Assembly: GCA_019915135.1 (NCBI GenBank)
Contig: JAHLMK010000003.1
Coordinates: 2,852,001-2,916,000 of the forward strand
Reading direction: 5' to 3'
Source: Strobilurus pachycystidiatus
Lineage: Eukaryota; Basidiomycota; Agaricomycetes; Agaricales; Physalacriaceae
Length of the DNA: 64,000 nt
Shown here: one piece after another, positions 23,876 to 33,607 of the stretch
How positions within the stretch are numbered: the first letter of the stretch is position 1
How the letters are laid out: every line of letters starts with the position of its first letter
Program-made: the position numbers and the translations under genes
The notes under the pieces: model-generated
Seen by the model: the letters and a program-made list of their open reading frames with translations, nothing else
The model's database searches: none
Told to the model about the DNA's origin: nothing

Positions 23876-24407
23876 ATACCACTCTCTACATACTTACATG
23901 TCTTGTAAACACAATTTTAACTACGCAGAATTGTTGAGACAAGTTGGCTCTTGATGTGCATGCTCGATCATTACTTGACATCTTACCATCATTCTCTATG
24001 ACGCCCACAACTGCCAGGAACTGTTGCGCTCATCTTCTTTCAACCCTCCATCTCAGTGTGCGGCGACATACATGGCCGATGTGTGAGTGCCGGTCAACAA
24101 TGACAATCGTGAGGAGCAATGACTATTCTTGCAGTATGCTTCGACGAAGCTGTTTGAGGTCGGCAGTAGCCCAGCAGACACGCGGTATCCTTCTCTCAGC
24201 GACTTTGTGGACTTCGGCTATTTCAGCAAAGACTAGCATCACCTTCCACCCGCCTTCCAATCAACATGCCCAGCCGCCTCGCCGCGGTGGCGAACAACCC
24301 GTTCCAACTCCCAACCGCCCAATCCGTCTCGGTCATCGCCAGTTCAAAGCAACCCCGGCATTCACTCAGCCAAACCAGAAAGTGCAGCACCCTGGCAATA
24401 GCCTCCT
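23876..24407. other. Spacer after the large unknown gene
   Basis: About 530 bp of 3' flank. A plus-strand open frame crosses it (to about 24489), rich in Pro, Arg and Thr, but no splice context or motif supports it. Confidence 0.4.
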
Positions 24408-24690
24408 AGTCGAGCGGGACGCTAGCCCGCATCAGACTAGGTATTCCAACCCCACAGACCCCTTGTTGACGTCCATCAGGCGAGCGTAGCGCGAGCCAGC
24501 ATCAGACTGGGGACCTTGCCTACAAGATCTTAGGAATGTGTAGAAAGACGCCCCCTCATTTGACGACTGGCATCCCACCGGTCGAGCGTGGCGCTGGCCA
24601 GCATCTGACGGGCTTCGCCAATAATCTCGGGATTTGCTGTGATTCGATCTCTGACACCCATCTCTTGAGCAAGGCACTGGCCCGCATCGT
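24408..24690. repeat. Spaced repeats GAGCGnnGCGCnnGCCnGCATCnGAC
   Basis: Three clear copies and one partial copy of a roughly 30-bp unit lie at about 24408-24440, 24477-24510, 24580-24610 and 24668-24690, with periods of about 70-100 bp. Each contains a GAGCG..GC arm and a GC..GCATC(A/T)GAC arm. They lie between the large unknown gene and the dioxygenase gene. Function unknown; internal element repeats are the simplest view. Confidence 0.6.
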
Positions 24691-24827
24691 ATGAGAGAGC
24701 TTCTGTCGGAGATCCTGCAGTGTCCTACTGAGCTGAAGTGTGAGTGCTTGGTGAGCGCTAGTTATATATGCCCCTCTGGAGCCACTGTGTTGACTTATTT
24801 GTCAGTTGGTATCGTTCCCCAGTCTGC

Positions 24828-25079
24828 CCATTGTTCTCAGTGCAGCCACTGGGTAGCCCAATTGATACCCTATTTGGGATTCTGCGCGTGTGGTCGAGGC
24901 CATTGTTTCATTGTTTGCCTCATTGCGTGTGGGTATCCTATCTGAGCGAGAGTGCCGTGCCAGCAGTTGAGACACAGCCGTCCATTGTTTCCCATGTGTG
25001 AGTCAACGCATGCCATTGATGGGCCACACAAGCCATTGTTTTCCCATCTGAGCTTTGTCTCTCATAGTCTCCATTGTTT
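24828..25079. promoter_or_regulatory. Six CCATTGTTT motifs upstream of the dioxygenase gene
   Basis: CCATTGTT(T) occurs at 24828, 24900, 24982, 25033 and 25071, and CATTGTTT at 24909, all within 250 bp of the start at 25188. The reverse complement AAACAATGG contains the ACAATG core bound by HMG-box (Sox-like) proteins and the CCAAT-like ATTG core. This is a motif observation; binding is not shown. Confidence 0.5.
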
Positions 25080-25187
25080 GATCGCTGACATTTTTTCGTT
25101 CCAAAAGCAGAATTCAGTGGACTGCAATGACTTATAAGAAGCCACCTCCCGCTTTCCTCGACCGTATTCACACCAGGATCCACAGCC

Positions 25188-26438
25188 ATGACTCAAACCA
25201 CCTCCCCCTCTCTCAAAAACAAGAAGACTCGGCGTGGCAAGCGAAGCGCCGCAGGAGAACAGGCGCGTCAACAGAAACATTACGCACGCGTACAGAACTC
25301 TCTGAAGCAACATACCGGTACGTTCCACCACTGGAATCTAACTATGCCTTGAGACTCACAACTTGCATAGTCACTTTGACGGCCGAGAAACCACTTGACG
25401 AGTTTGTCTCATTCCGCAAGCACCAAGACAGTGTCCGCGAGAAGGTGGCAAAGGACTTCCCTACCCTCCCTGCTGAGCTTCCCGATGCCACCGACAACAA
25501 CGATGCAATTTTTGTGTACCAACTTACGACCGCCATGATGCTGGCCGATGTCGCCCGTGGCTACACTCACGCGGACACCGTACTTGCCAAACGTTACAAT
25601 CGCGTCCTTTCCCCTCTCCAATGTCTTTGCCTCATTGTCCTTTTTGATGCCTTTGTGGCTACGCGACCCCGATTCTCCGCCAAGCACGTTGATGTCCGCT
25701 CCTCCGTCCCGGCATGGCACCTCGGTGTCTGGGAGTTCTCCTCTGATCACGGCCCAGTCATCACTGCAGAGAGTAAATCTCAAAAACAGACTACAATCAA
25801 GGCTATGGATACAATGCTCACCTTTTTCAAAGAGACGGTCCTCTCTCGCGTCGCCGCCTTCATGAAGACGGATTTCCCGGCGCTCTACCAACTCGGTCAA
25901 GAGTGAGTCCTCCCCCCTGTGTTAGAACTCGAGACTCACATATTGTAGGGCGCACCGAAGAATTAAGGAGCACCCCGACATCCAGGCTGCCTTTGCGCAA
26001 CGTCCGGCGCTAGACTTGGGGCCATGCATCTTCTCTGTGGCTGTCAAGGAAGGTTCCAGCGAGAATATCCATCTCGACTTCTCGGATCGTGCGGACTTCT
26101 TCTGCTGGGTGGTCTGTATTGGCGATTGGAAGGGCGGCGAGCTCTGTGTCCCGCAAACTGGCAAGCGAATTCCCATTCGTCCCGGCCAGGTCCTCGCGGT
26201 CCGGGCTCGTTATCTTGCCCACTGCAGCGCTCCAGTTACCGAAGGCCGCCGAATCGTCTTCACAGGTTTTGCGGAGGCGACTCTGCTCACTCGCGTTGAG
26301 AAGGAGATGTTGGAGCAGGACGGTGCAACGCACCTGGCTTGCCGACCAACTTTGGCTAGCGTTCGGAAAGCGAAGGCAGCCAAAAAGGCTGCTGAAGCCG
26401 CATCTTCACGTAGGGCGACCACATCTCGTCGGGCGTAG
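25188..26438 (+). CDS. TET/JBP-like 2OG-Fe(II) dioxygenase
   Basis: Exons 25188-25317, 25371-25902 and 25949-26438; the two introns have GTACGT..TAG and GTGAGT..TAG ends and the frames close exactly to 383 residues. The ATG at 25188 gives a basic start (KNKKTRRGKRSAAGEQARQQ). The catalytic double-stranded beta-helix is in the last third: ENIHLDFSD (His262, Asp264 as the HxD iron ligands), WKGGELCVPQTGKRIPIRPG, then YLAHCSAP (His312, third ligand) and EGRRIVFTGF (Arg321/322, expected to hold 2-oxoglutarate). This pattern is shared by fungal TET/JBP enzymes, which oxidise 5-methylcytosine, and I infer that class. A general prolyl-hydroxylase-like oxygenase is the alternative. The tail is Ala/Lys/Arg-rich. 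All metal and cosubstrate residues are present, so it may be active. Confidence 0.7.
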
Positions 26439-26479
26439 CCAACATGGTCCCGTATCTAGTCGGCGCAGTGGGCGGGCTT

Positions 26480-26623
26480 ACAAGGCACATTTTAAGGGGT
26501 GCCGAGGATTATAATCAGGGTGTAGTAATATATCGTGCCTGGAGGATTATGACATCTTATAATATACGTTATAATGCCGGTTCCGGCAGCGCACATTATA
26601 AGAAAGGCGTCGTTTTTCCGACA
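26480..26623. repeat. AT-rich subterminal motif cluster, right end
   Basis: GATTATAATCAGGGT (26505-26519) and GTTATAATGCCGGTT (26569-26583) repeat words seen at 9186-9215, with further TTATAATA and CATTATAAG copies between. It ends with TCCGACA at 26617-26623, the inverse of the left terminus of the inferred composite element. Confidence 0.6.
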
Positions 26624-28041
26624 AGGGTTCGGGCTCACTGATGCAGGTGCCCCTCCGAGCATTCCTCCTCCGGTATTTCCGGCTCTTTTGTCCAATGCCT
26701 GTAACTAGTCCACGCTCATAACGGACGTATTCGACACGCCTTGGGCGTACGCATACCATTCTAGGGTAAATGTTTCGACTCGTCTCAGTCTCGGTGTCAT
26801 TTAGTATCTCAATCAGTGTCTCTTCTTGACTTTCCTGCATCCGGACCAACACTAGTGCCTGTGATAATGAGGGATTACTGTGATCTGTCTGAGATGGACG
26901 TTGATACCGGGATGTTACGCGACTCCTTCTCTGATTTAGCTGACAATCCGCAGATCGATAAACGCTCAACCTTGCCCCTTGCACCTTGATTATCGGGCCA
27001 GACTGACATGTTCCGTGATTGAACCCCGAAATATTGCTCATTCTTGTTGTTGGTTGACCTTTGCGTTATCGCAGGAAACAGGACGCGCGTGAGTCGCCGA
27101 CAATTCGAGTCTTCAAACTGTGACAGGCAGCGAAACATTGCCACATCAAGACGATCACGACTTCCATGTGTGTTTTATGGTAGCAGTGGAACTGGGTCAG
27201 ATGTTTTGAAGAATCACAGAGTAGGCAATTCACTACGACAGCAGTGTTCTATCGAATCGCGATTGGAGTACGCACTCGTTGATCGTTCGAATCCAACTAC
27301 TTATGGAGATATGACAGCAGTGCGACAGCAACAACTCAATATAAACTCCCGAGTCGCAATTGGACAGCAAAACTGAAGCCAGGAACTCATTGATGGTGGT
27401 GGCGACAGCTTCCTGGCCTTCTATGGCCAGTACGCAGACTTCAATCAGCCGTGACAGCTTGCAGAGGAGAATGATTGCATACCGGTGTCCGAGTCCAGGG
27501 CCTCACGAAGGTCAGCTACGTATTGCATTCGTTGCAAACGTGCAGTCCAATACCCTCATCAGTATAAACAACCCATGAGCGACAACGGAACACACCTTGA
27601 GGTCCTCGTGGAAACGACTTACTCTACGCTCGAGTTTCCGAGCATCGGCAAACATCCTGGGATAAGCCCAAAGCTGGGCAAGTGGGCCATCGTCTGTGAT
27701 TTCGCTGTGCTCGCGACGGAGTTCAAGCGCCGCCGAGTAAATTCTGGAGAACAGGTACACGCCCTCGTCTAATGTGTTGGGATGTACTGGCCACGAAAGC
27801 GTCGGCAGGGGGTAGTCCATTCTCTAGTGGCCATGGCATACATGTACTCAGTTGCGCGTATGATATCGACATTACGAATCCTGTGTATGCGGGCGACGCG
27901 TCTTCTGAGTTTTCATTCATCATGATCTTCCACGACATACAGAACATACGATAGTGGTTCTATCGGCAGAGTCCTCAAACAGCAGGCATCGACTCTATAT
28001 ACTACTAATGGATTCACATCTCACATCGCGTAGTAACGGCT
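26624..28041. other. Intergenic stretch right of the composite element
   Basis: About 1.4 kb without a gene I can support. Minus-strand open frames at about 26547-27041 and 27512-27820 show no family motif; the second (with DGPLAQLWAYPRMFADARKL, followed by a possible GTGTGT donor) could be part of a decayed gene. The last ~150 bp (27895-28041) match the 3' flank of DUF6535 copy B. Confidence 0.4.
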
Positions 28042-30753
28042 TCAGGGCACTGGCCTTTCTATTTGGGAAAGTGCCCTCTCAAGTCGATCCCCTATGCGCT
28101 TTCCCTTGAGCTGTTCCCGTAAACATGCATCCAGGTCAACGTGTGCATCCACCAGCTGCAAAACCTTCCCCTCGAAGAACCCAGCCAAAGGAAAGGAGAT
28201 GCCCTCATCCTGCTGATGATTCCGATTCCAGAAGGCGAGTTTCTCCATGGTCTCGCAACACTCCCTCCACGACGTCGGCGAATGATTGGAGCAATGATTC
28301 CGGAGTGGGCGCGGATCCCAATCGAAATGTTTGGCTGTGCAGAGGACCATGAAGATCACAGTGAGGTTGTGAGGGCGGCAGAGCAACTCGAGCGAGTCTG
28401 GCGTAGGTCGGGACAGAATGAATTTGACATACGCGAGGATGAGACGTTCAGGTTCAGCAGCCCGCGCACCTGCAACCCATAGCTCTGAGATCGTCGTCAT
28501 CCAGTCATCATCTCTGAACACATCGTACGCCTCGTCATGACCTGCGTTGAGGGCGGAAATCATGAGATTGAATATGCAACAGACAGTGGTAGTTGAATGT
28601 TTGGTCATTCCCGGCCCCGGAGACAACGCAAACTCCTGGCGAACACGTCGAGCAATGGGAACTCCGAGGAGCAGACGGAGAGAGGGCATGGGAAGAGGAC
28701 ATTTGTGTTTCACATATTGCCCATAAATACGGAGGACACTCGGTAAACAATGGTATCGTAGCGCGTTTGGCTCCAGGATAGATGCCGTGTTCACCACGTC
28801 CAAGACCAGGTTGCCAAAATGACGCTGAGTACCGGGGGCAACCCTCAGGAGCAGGTAGGAGATGTGTAATAGAACCCACTGCAAAACGGGGAGAAAGGAT
28901 TGTTCATAATCTGGGTGTTCCACCTGAATATTATGCAGAGCGAGCTTCCCGGCTGCGAGTATAAATCGGTGTCGAAGATCGATGGACTTGGTGGTGTCGA
29001 ATGGCGATAGGATGGAAGTTGAAAGCAGCGCAGTGGCGATTTCGGGCTCCAGCCGCACCGGCGATGCCGCCATTGACTTCGCCACAGATTCGAAATCAGG
29101 GAACCCCCACCTTCCGTTGACTAGTAGTGTCACGAGAAGCTTCGTGTACGAGGAAATGACGGGAGGATCCGTGGACGCAAAAGCATCACGATCAACAGCG
29201 AGCTTGACAAGGCTGCGCCATACGAGGGGGTGGAGCTTGACACCCTCGCCAGCATTGTCTGCAAGAAAATGAAGCAGGTTCTGATGCTTGTCCCCCGGCC
29301 GAATCGTGAAATTGGTATGGGAAAGCCACGCGGCGGAGGTGTAGTGCAGATCGTCGTTGGCCTCGGGATCGAATGGGATGGAGGAGTGGTCTGGAACGAA
29401 AACGGCTGAACGGAGGAAGCGTTCAACCACGGTCTCTTGGCCGGGCAAAGGGTGTTTTGCGTCTCGAGTTTGGTTGTAGGTACTTGACTTGTCAAGGAAA
29501 TTCTCCCTCTGCGATTCAAGGTCAACTCTGCCCTTCCACGTCCTGGCTGCGTAATCTTTAGCCACAGCTGGAAGGCCGCTGATAGCTTGGATAACGAGAC
29601 TCTGGACAGATGGATTGGAGGACACTCTGTGTAGCCAATCCAACAAGTCCACCATCAGTCTTGCGTGCTCGTCATTGACAGACTGGATTTCCACCGCGCG
29701 CAGGGATATTAGCTTTATCTCGGGGTTGTCCACAGGCTTTGAAACGCCCCAGAACCGAGCAGCAGTAGAGTAAAAGCCCCAGAATGTCATACTGAGGACT
29801 TGAGAGATATAATGGAGGAAATCAGTCAATGGAGTTTGGTATGAGCAATCAGGGAATAAGATGGGCAGGGCATTGCTGATGAGGTAGAGGACACAGATGA
29901 CGACGGTGATCACACCGATGGTCCAGGCCAAGGACGTTCGTAGAGGGATGTAGAAGAGGATGAGACCGGAGAGGAAGAGCGTGAGCGACACATGCATCAC
30001 GATGGGCAATAGTCCGATGATCACACGCACGCGCCAGCGCTCGAGGCCCATGAAACGGAACTGGCGAATCTGACTACGAAGCCCGGGGGTGCCAGAGGGC
30101 AGGGACATGTACTGATGGAGCCACTGCTTGATCAGGACGGCGGCGAGCGCGACGATCAAACTAGCGGTCAGGCTAACGGCCCAGAGGCCATTAACCCAGA
30201 CGTCGATAGTGGCGGGTTCGAACTTGGCAGAGGGATCGACGGCCGGCGACGTGACGTTCGCAGCTGTTACCCCGTCAGTCGAAGCCAACTGGAGAAGGAC
30301 GATATCGTGGAGCAGCAAAGCGGACATTTCTGTGAAATCCGCCTGTAGATTTTGGGAGACTTGGACGAGGAAAGACGTGACAACCGCCGAGAAGAGACCG
30401 GCCTAGATACAGTAGCCCATAAGACAAGTGCTGAAATTGCTGGTAGAACTCACAAAGACCAACATAACATCTAGACCGTCGCGATACTGACCGACCATGT
30501 CTTTGTCAAATTCAGCTGCCTCTTCGACGTAGACGCGATATATTCGCGCGTTCGGGGCGGTCTCCTCGCCGTATGCATCTTCCGGAAAGCGTGCCTCGTA
30601 GTCATCGTTGGGGACATTCTCAGTCTGTGCGCCGCTCTGCTGTAGCCCCAACACGTGCCTCGCGTGTTCCTGGGGATGGGGAAGCGGATGATGAAAGACA
30701 GGCGGTGGTTTACCGGCAACCGAAGCAGCGGGCGGAGACTTTGGCTGTTCCAT
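28042..30753 (-). CDS. DUF6535 membrane protein, copy C (shortened start)
   Basis: Two exons, 30753-30454 and 30402-28042, with a 51-bp GTGAGT..TAG intron at the family position; about 886 residues. The signature (YRVYVEEAAEFDKDMVGQY, DVMLVF|AGLFSAV) and about four membrane segments are intact. The position matching the start codon of copies A and B (30879-30877) reads ACG, not ATG, and an in-frame stop follows before 30753, so translation must begin at the ATG at 30753. This removes about 40 residues of the disordered leader. Otherwise the frame is open from end to end, so the gene may still work. Confidence 0.82.
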
Positions 30754-31543
30754 GTGCTAGCGGAAGGGCCTGGAGATTGAGAACGAGAGCTCTGAGATCC
30801 CGAGCCTTCCTGATGAGAGGCCTTGAGAGGCAGACGGCGACGGAGACTCGGTCCGCGGTGACGATCCCTGGGCTGCCGTGGACTGTCAAGGAGATGAGAC
30901 ACAGGCAGAAGCTACGAAAAGATTTCCTATTGTAGTGCTGTCGATGGTCGTGTGTATGTGAGAGCAAGTGCCACTGGGCCGTGATGGAAGTGATGATCAC
31001 TTTTCCGAGTACAAGGACACGGTCTGATTGGGTTCTTAGTTTGATCCATACCAGAAGAAATGACCCGTGTTTTTCGCGGTTTGAGCGGGCAGTAAATGAG
31101 CTATAGGCGACAGTGCATCGGATCCTGGAGTAGTACCAATAGGAGTCTGTACCAGGATGGAGCTACTTGGTGGACTATGCACGGACTCGGAGAGCGTCTC
31201 GGTCTTGTATAGAGCAGATCTTGTAAACACGACGTGGGCGCATCGATTCGCGTGCCTGCATGGACCATGGGTGAGACTTATCACAAGTACCCTTGCTGTC
31301 GATGATCAGAGTAAAGATACAGAGGCTCTTGATCGCACATGACGCCGGAATTGGTTTGTTTAGTGTTTGTTTCCGCTCCAAACATTGAAACAACGCGTCC
31401 GACGTCGAACAAACAACCACACTTCCACAGACCAAGGCCAAGCCAAAACAATGTTTTATATGTACACAGGAAGGCGAACATACAGACAAGAAATACAGCT
31501 AACTGAGTACAGTACATTATGTGGAAAATATGCAAGAACACCC
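30754..31543. promoter_or_regulatory. Upstream region of DUF6535 copy C and spacer to the velvet gene
   Basis: The first ~400 bp are recognisably the same upstream DNA as in copies B and D, including GGAAAAGTGATC (31006-30995, gene direction). The rest is the 3' flank of the velvet gene. No separate gene is supported. Confidence 0.45.
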
Positions 31544-33607
31544 TCATTCCCTCTCCTTCCTCAAAATACTGCCAATGCTCAGCTTATTCCCCGCTGGTCC
31601 AAACGCTCCCTGCGTCGTCGGCGACACAAACGGCTGCGCAGGCGAAAAGTTGGGATTCGGCGAGAAGCTCGGATTGGACGACGGCGGGAAGCTCGTACTG
31701 GAGCCTGCGCTCGACGGAAAGCTCGCGCTCGATCCTGAGCTGGGCGGGAAGCTGCCGCTGGTCCCGGCCGACGGGAAGCCGCCGCTCGATGACGATCCGG
31801 CAGACGGGAACCCGCTGCCGGCATATCCCGCATTCCAACCACTACTCCTCGAGATTGGTGCAACATACTCCCTCGCCCTCGTCGGGGGAGGTGTGTACTC
31901 CCGCGGGGGAGGATACTCTCTTGGGGGCGGAGGAGGAGGGGCTGAGTACTCTCTTGCCTGCTGTGGGGGAGGGGCCGAGTACTCCCTGGGTGGCGGGGGA
32001 GGTGGCGGGGGAGCAGCGTAGTCTCTCTGGGATGGGGGAGGAGGAGGAGGTGCGTATTCCCTCTGTGCAGGGGGAGGGGGAGGAGCATACTCTCTCTGAG
32101 GCTGCTGTTGATACTCCTCTCCGCTTCCTCCGCCGACTCGCTGTGCACCCGGTGGCGGCGGTATGATCCCGTACTCCGTCCTTGGCGCGTACGCCTGCGG
32201 TGGTGGCGGGGGCGGGGGCAGCTGATGATACTCTCTCGGTGGAGGGGGGACCCCATACTCTGGTCGGGGAGGCGCGTACTCTCCCGGCCGCGGATACTCT
32301 CTCGGTGGTGGTGGCGGCGGCGGCGGCGCGTACTCGCCAGCGCGCACGACGGCGTACTCTCCGGGCCGCGGCGGTGGCTGTGCGTACTCGCCATTGGGCG
32401 GCGCACCCCAACCAGGCGGCGTGCCCCATGCTGGATAATAGTACGGCATCCTCTGGCTCGGCACGTACTCACCATACGGACCAGGCGGGTAATGCCACAT
32501 CGGCGGCGGCGGCGGTGGCGGGTGGCCGTGCGGATGCCCATAGTAGTAGTCATATGGCGGGTGATGCGCGTAATATTCGTGTCCTGGCGGCTGCGGCGAA
32601 TATCCTTGAACCTGCCCTTGTGGTTGTGGTTGTGGTTGAGCCGAGCTGCTCGCTGTTGCAACATGTGTGGCGCCGGGCGGTGGCGGGATCGTCTGTGCCC
32701 CTGGCGGCGGCGGGATTGTTTGAGCTCCAGGCGGCGGCGGGATGATCTGCTGATGCGGCGCTGGTGCCGGTATCAGCGCTTGCCCAGCGATGGGCTCGCC
32801 CTCATCCTCCTGCTCCTTGTCCTTCCCATGGTGATCCAACTTTGCCCGCTTGCGGTCCTCGCGCTCCCTGTTCTTGTGAATCCGTATGTCTTTGCGTATA
32901 CGAATCTTAATGCCCTGGTCAGCTATATTCACCGACAATTGAGTGCTCTCTACGATCCTTGTCAGTAAACCAAGATACAGTTAGTTCGATAACTCACGTT
33001 CCATCCCCGGAAACTTCTTGGCCGTATACACGTAGAACGGCGAGCTGAAAATGCTCTTGCAATGCCGCACACAGTTTCCCTGCACTTCGAACAACGACAA
33101 CTACCACATCATCAACACCTGATGCACTATCACAACAGCGAATAGCTCACCTTCAACCGATAACTCCCCTCCGTCCTCACACTCACATCCGGGAACACGA
33201 AAAAACCCACATCCTCGTCCCCATCCCTCAGATGGTACAAGCTGCTCACCACACTCCCCTGCGTGAACCGCGTCCGCCCATCCTTCAGCCAATGCAGCTC
33301 CGCGTCGTCGTCCGGCTTCGCCAGACTCGCAAACATGAAATAGTACGGGTTCTGCAGGAAACTGTTGTCCGGCTCCGCCGAGGGTGGGTTGGTGCGCACG
33401 GACAGCTGCACGATGGGCGGCGGGTCGATGGGCCGCCGGTCGGCCTTGCCGCCGACGCCGCACATGCGCGCTTGCTTCGGCTGCTGCCGCACTTTGAGGT
33501 CGTATTCTCTGTGTGCAGGGGCTGTTTAGTCCACCATGGACTCGGAAGGAAGGGAAGGAGGATGGGACGCACATAGTAGGCGCTGGCGGCGGCATAGTCT
33601 GCGACAT
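31544..33607 (-). CDS. Velvet-domain transcription regulator (VosA/VelC-like)
   Basis: Four exons: 33607-33573, 33508-33151, 33100-32998 and 32949-31544; all GT..AG, total 633 residues. The velvet fold covers about residues 12-190: VRQQPKQARMCGVGGKADRR then PIDPPPIVQLSVRTNP, VGFFVFPDVSVRTEGSYRLK, GNCVRHCKSIFSSPFYVYTA, and QGIKIRIRKDIRI. Velvet proteins are fungal NF-kB-like DNA-binding regulators that link light, spore formation and secondary metabolism. The basic run after the domain (KNREREDRKRAK) may be a nuclear signal. The remaining ~430 residues are almost all Pro-rich, with many (R)EYAPPPP-type repeats. Whether it belongs to the VosA, VelC or another basidiomycete clade needs a tree. 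Confidence 0.88.

Larger units (their letters stand above)
9050..26623. mobile_element. Putative 17.6-kb composite DNA transposon (Plavaka transposase plus TET/JBP-like dioxygenase)
   Basis: Seen: TGTCGGA at 9050-9056 and its reverse complement at 26617-26623. Just inside each end lies similar sequence (ATTATGTTCGCT left, ATAATGTGCGCT right, read inward) and clusters of TTATAATGCCGG-type motifs. Between them sit a Plavaka-family transposase, a TET/JBP-like 2OG-Fe(II) dioxygenase and three genes of unknown role. Known: fungal TET/JBP genes have been reported together with large DNA transposons in basidiomycetes. Inferred: that all five genes belong to one element. The inverted repeat is short and degenerate beyond the first seven bases, and the possible target duplication is only two bases (AG), so the boundaries are provisional. 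DUF6535 paralogues flank the block on both sides. Confidence 0.45.

Noticed and set aside
26547..27041. 164-codon minus-strand open frame
   Set aside because: No motif, and it crosses the inferred right end of the composite element, so it cannot be an old host gene and has no transposon similarity.
31579..32968. Several long open frames in other phases and on the opposite strand over the velvet tail
   Set aside because: They are by-products of the GC-rich Pro repeat DNA; none has a domain or splice context.
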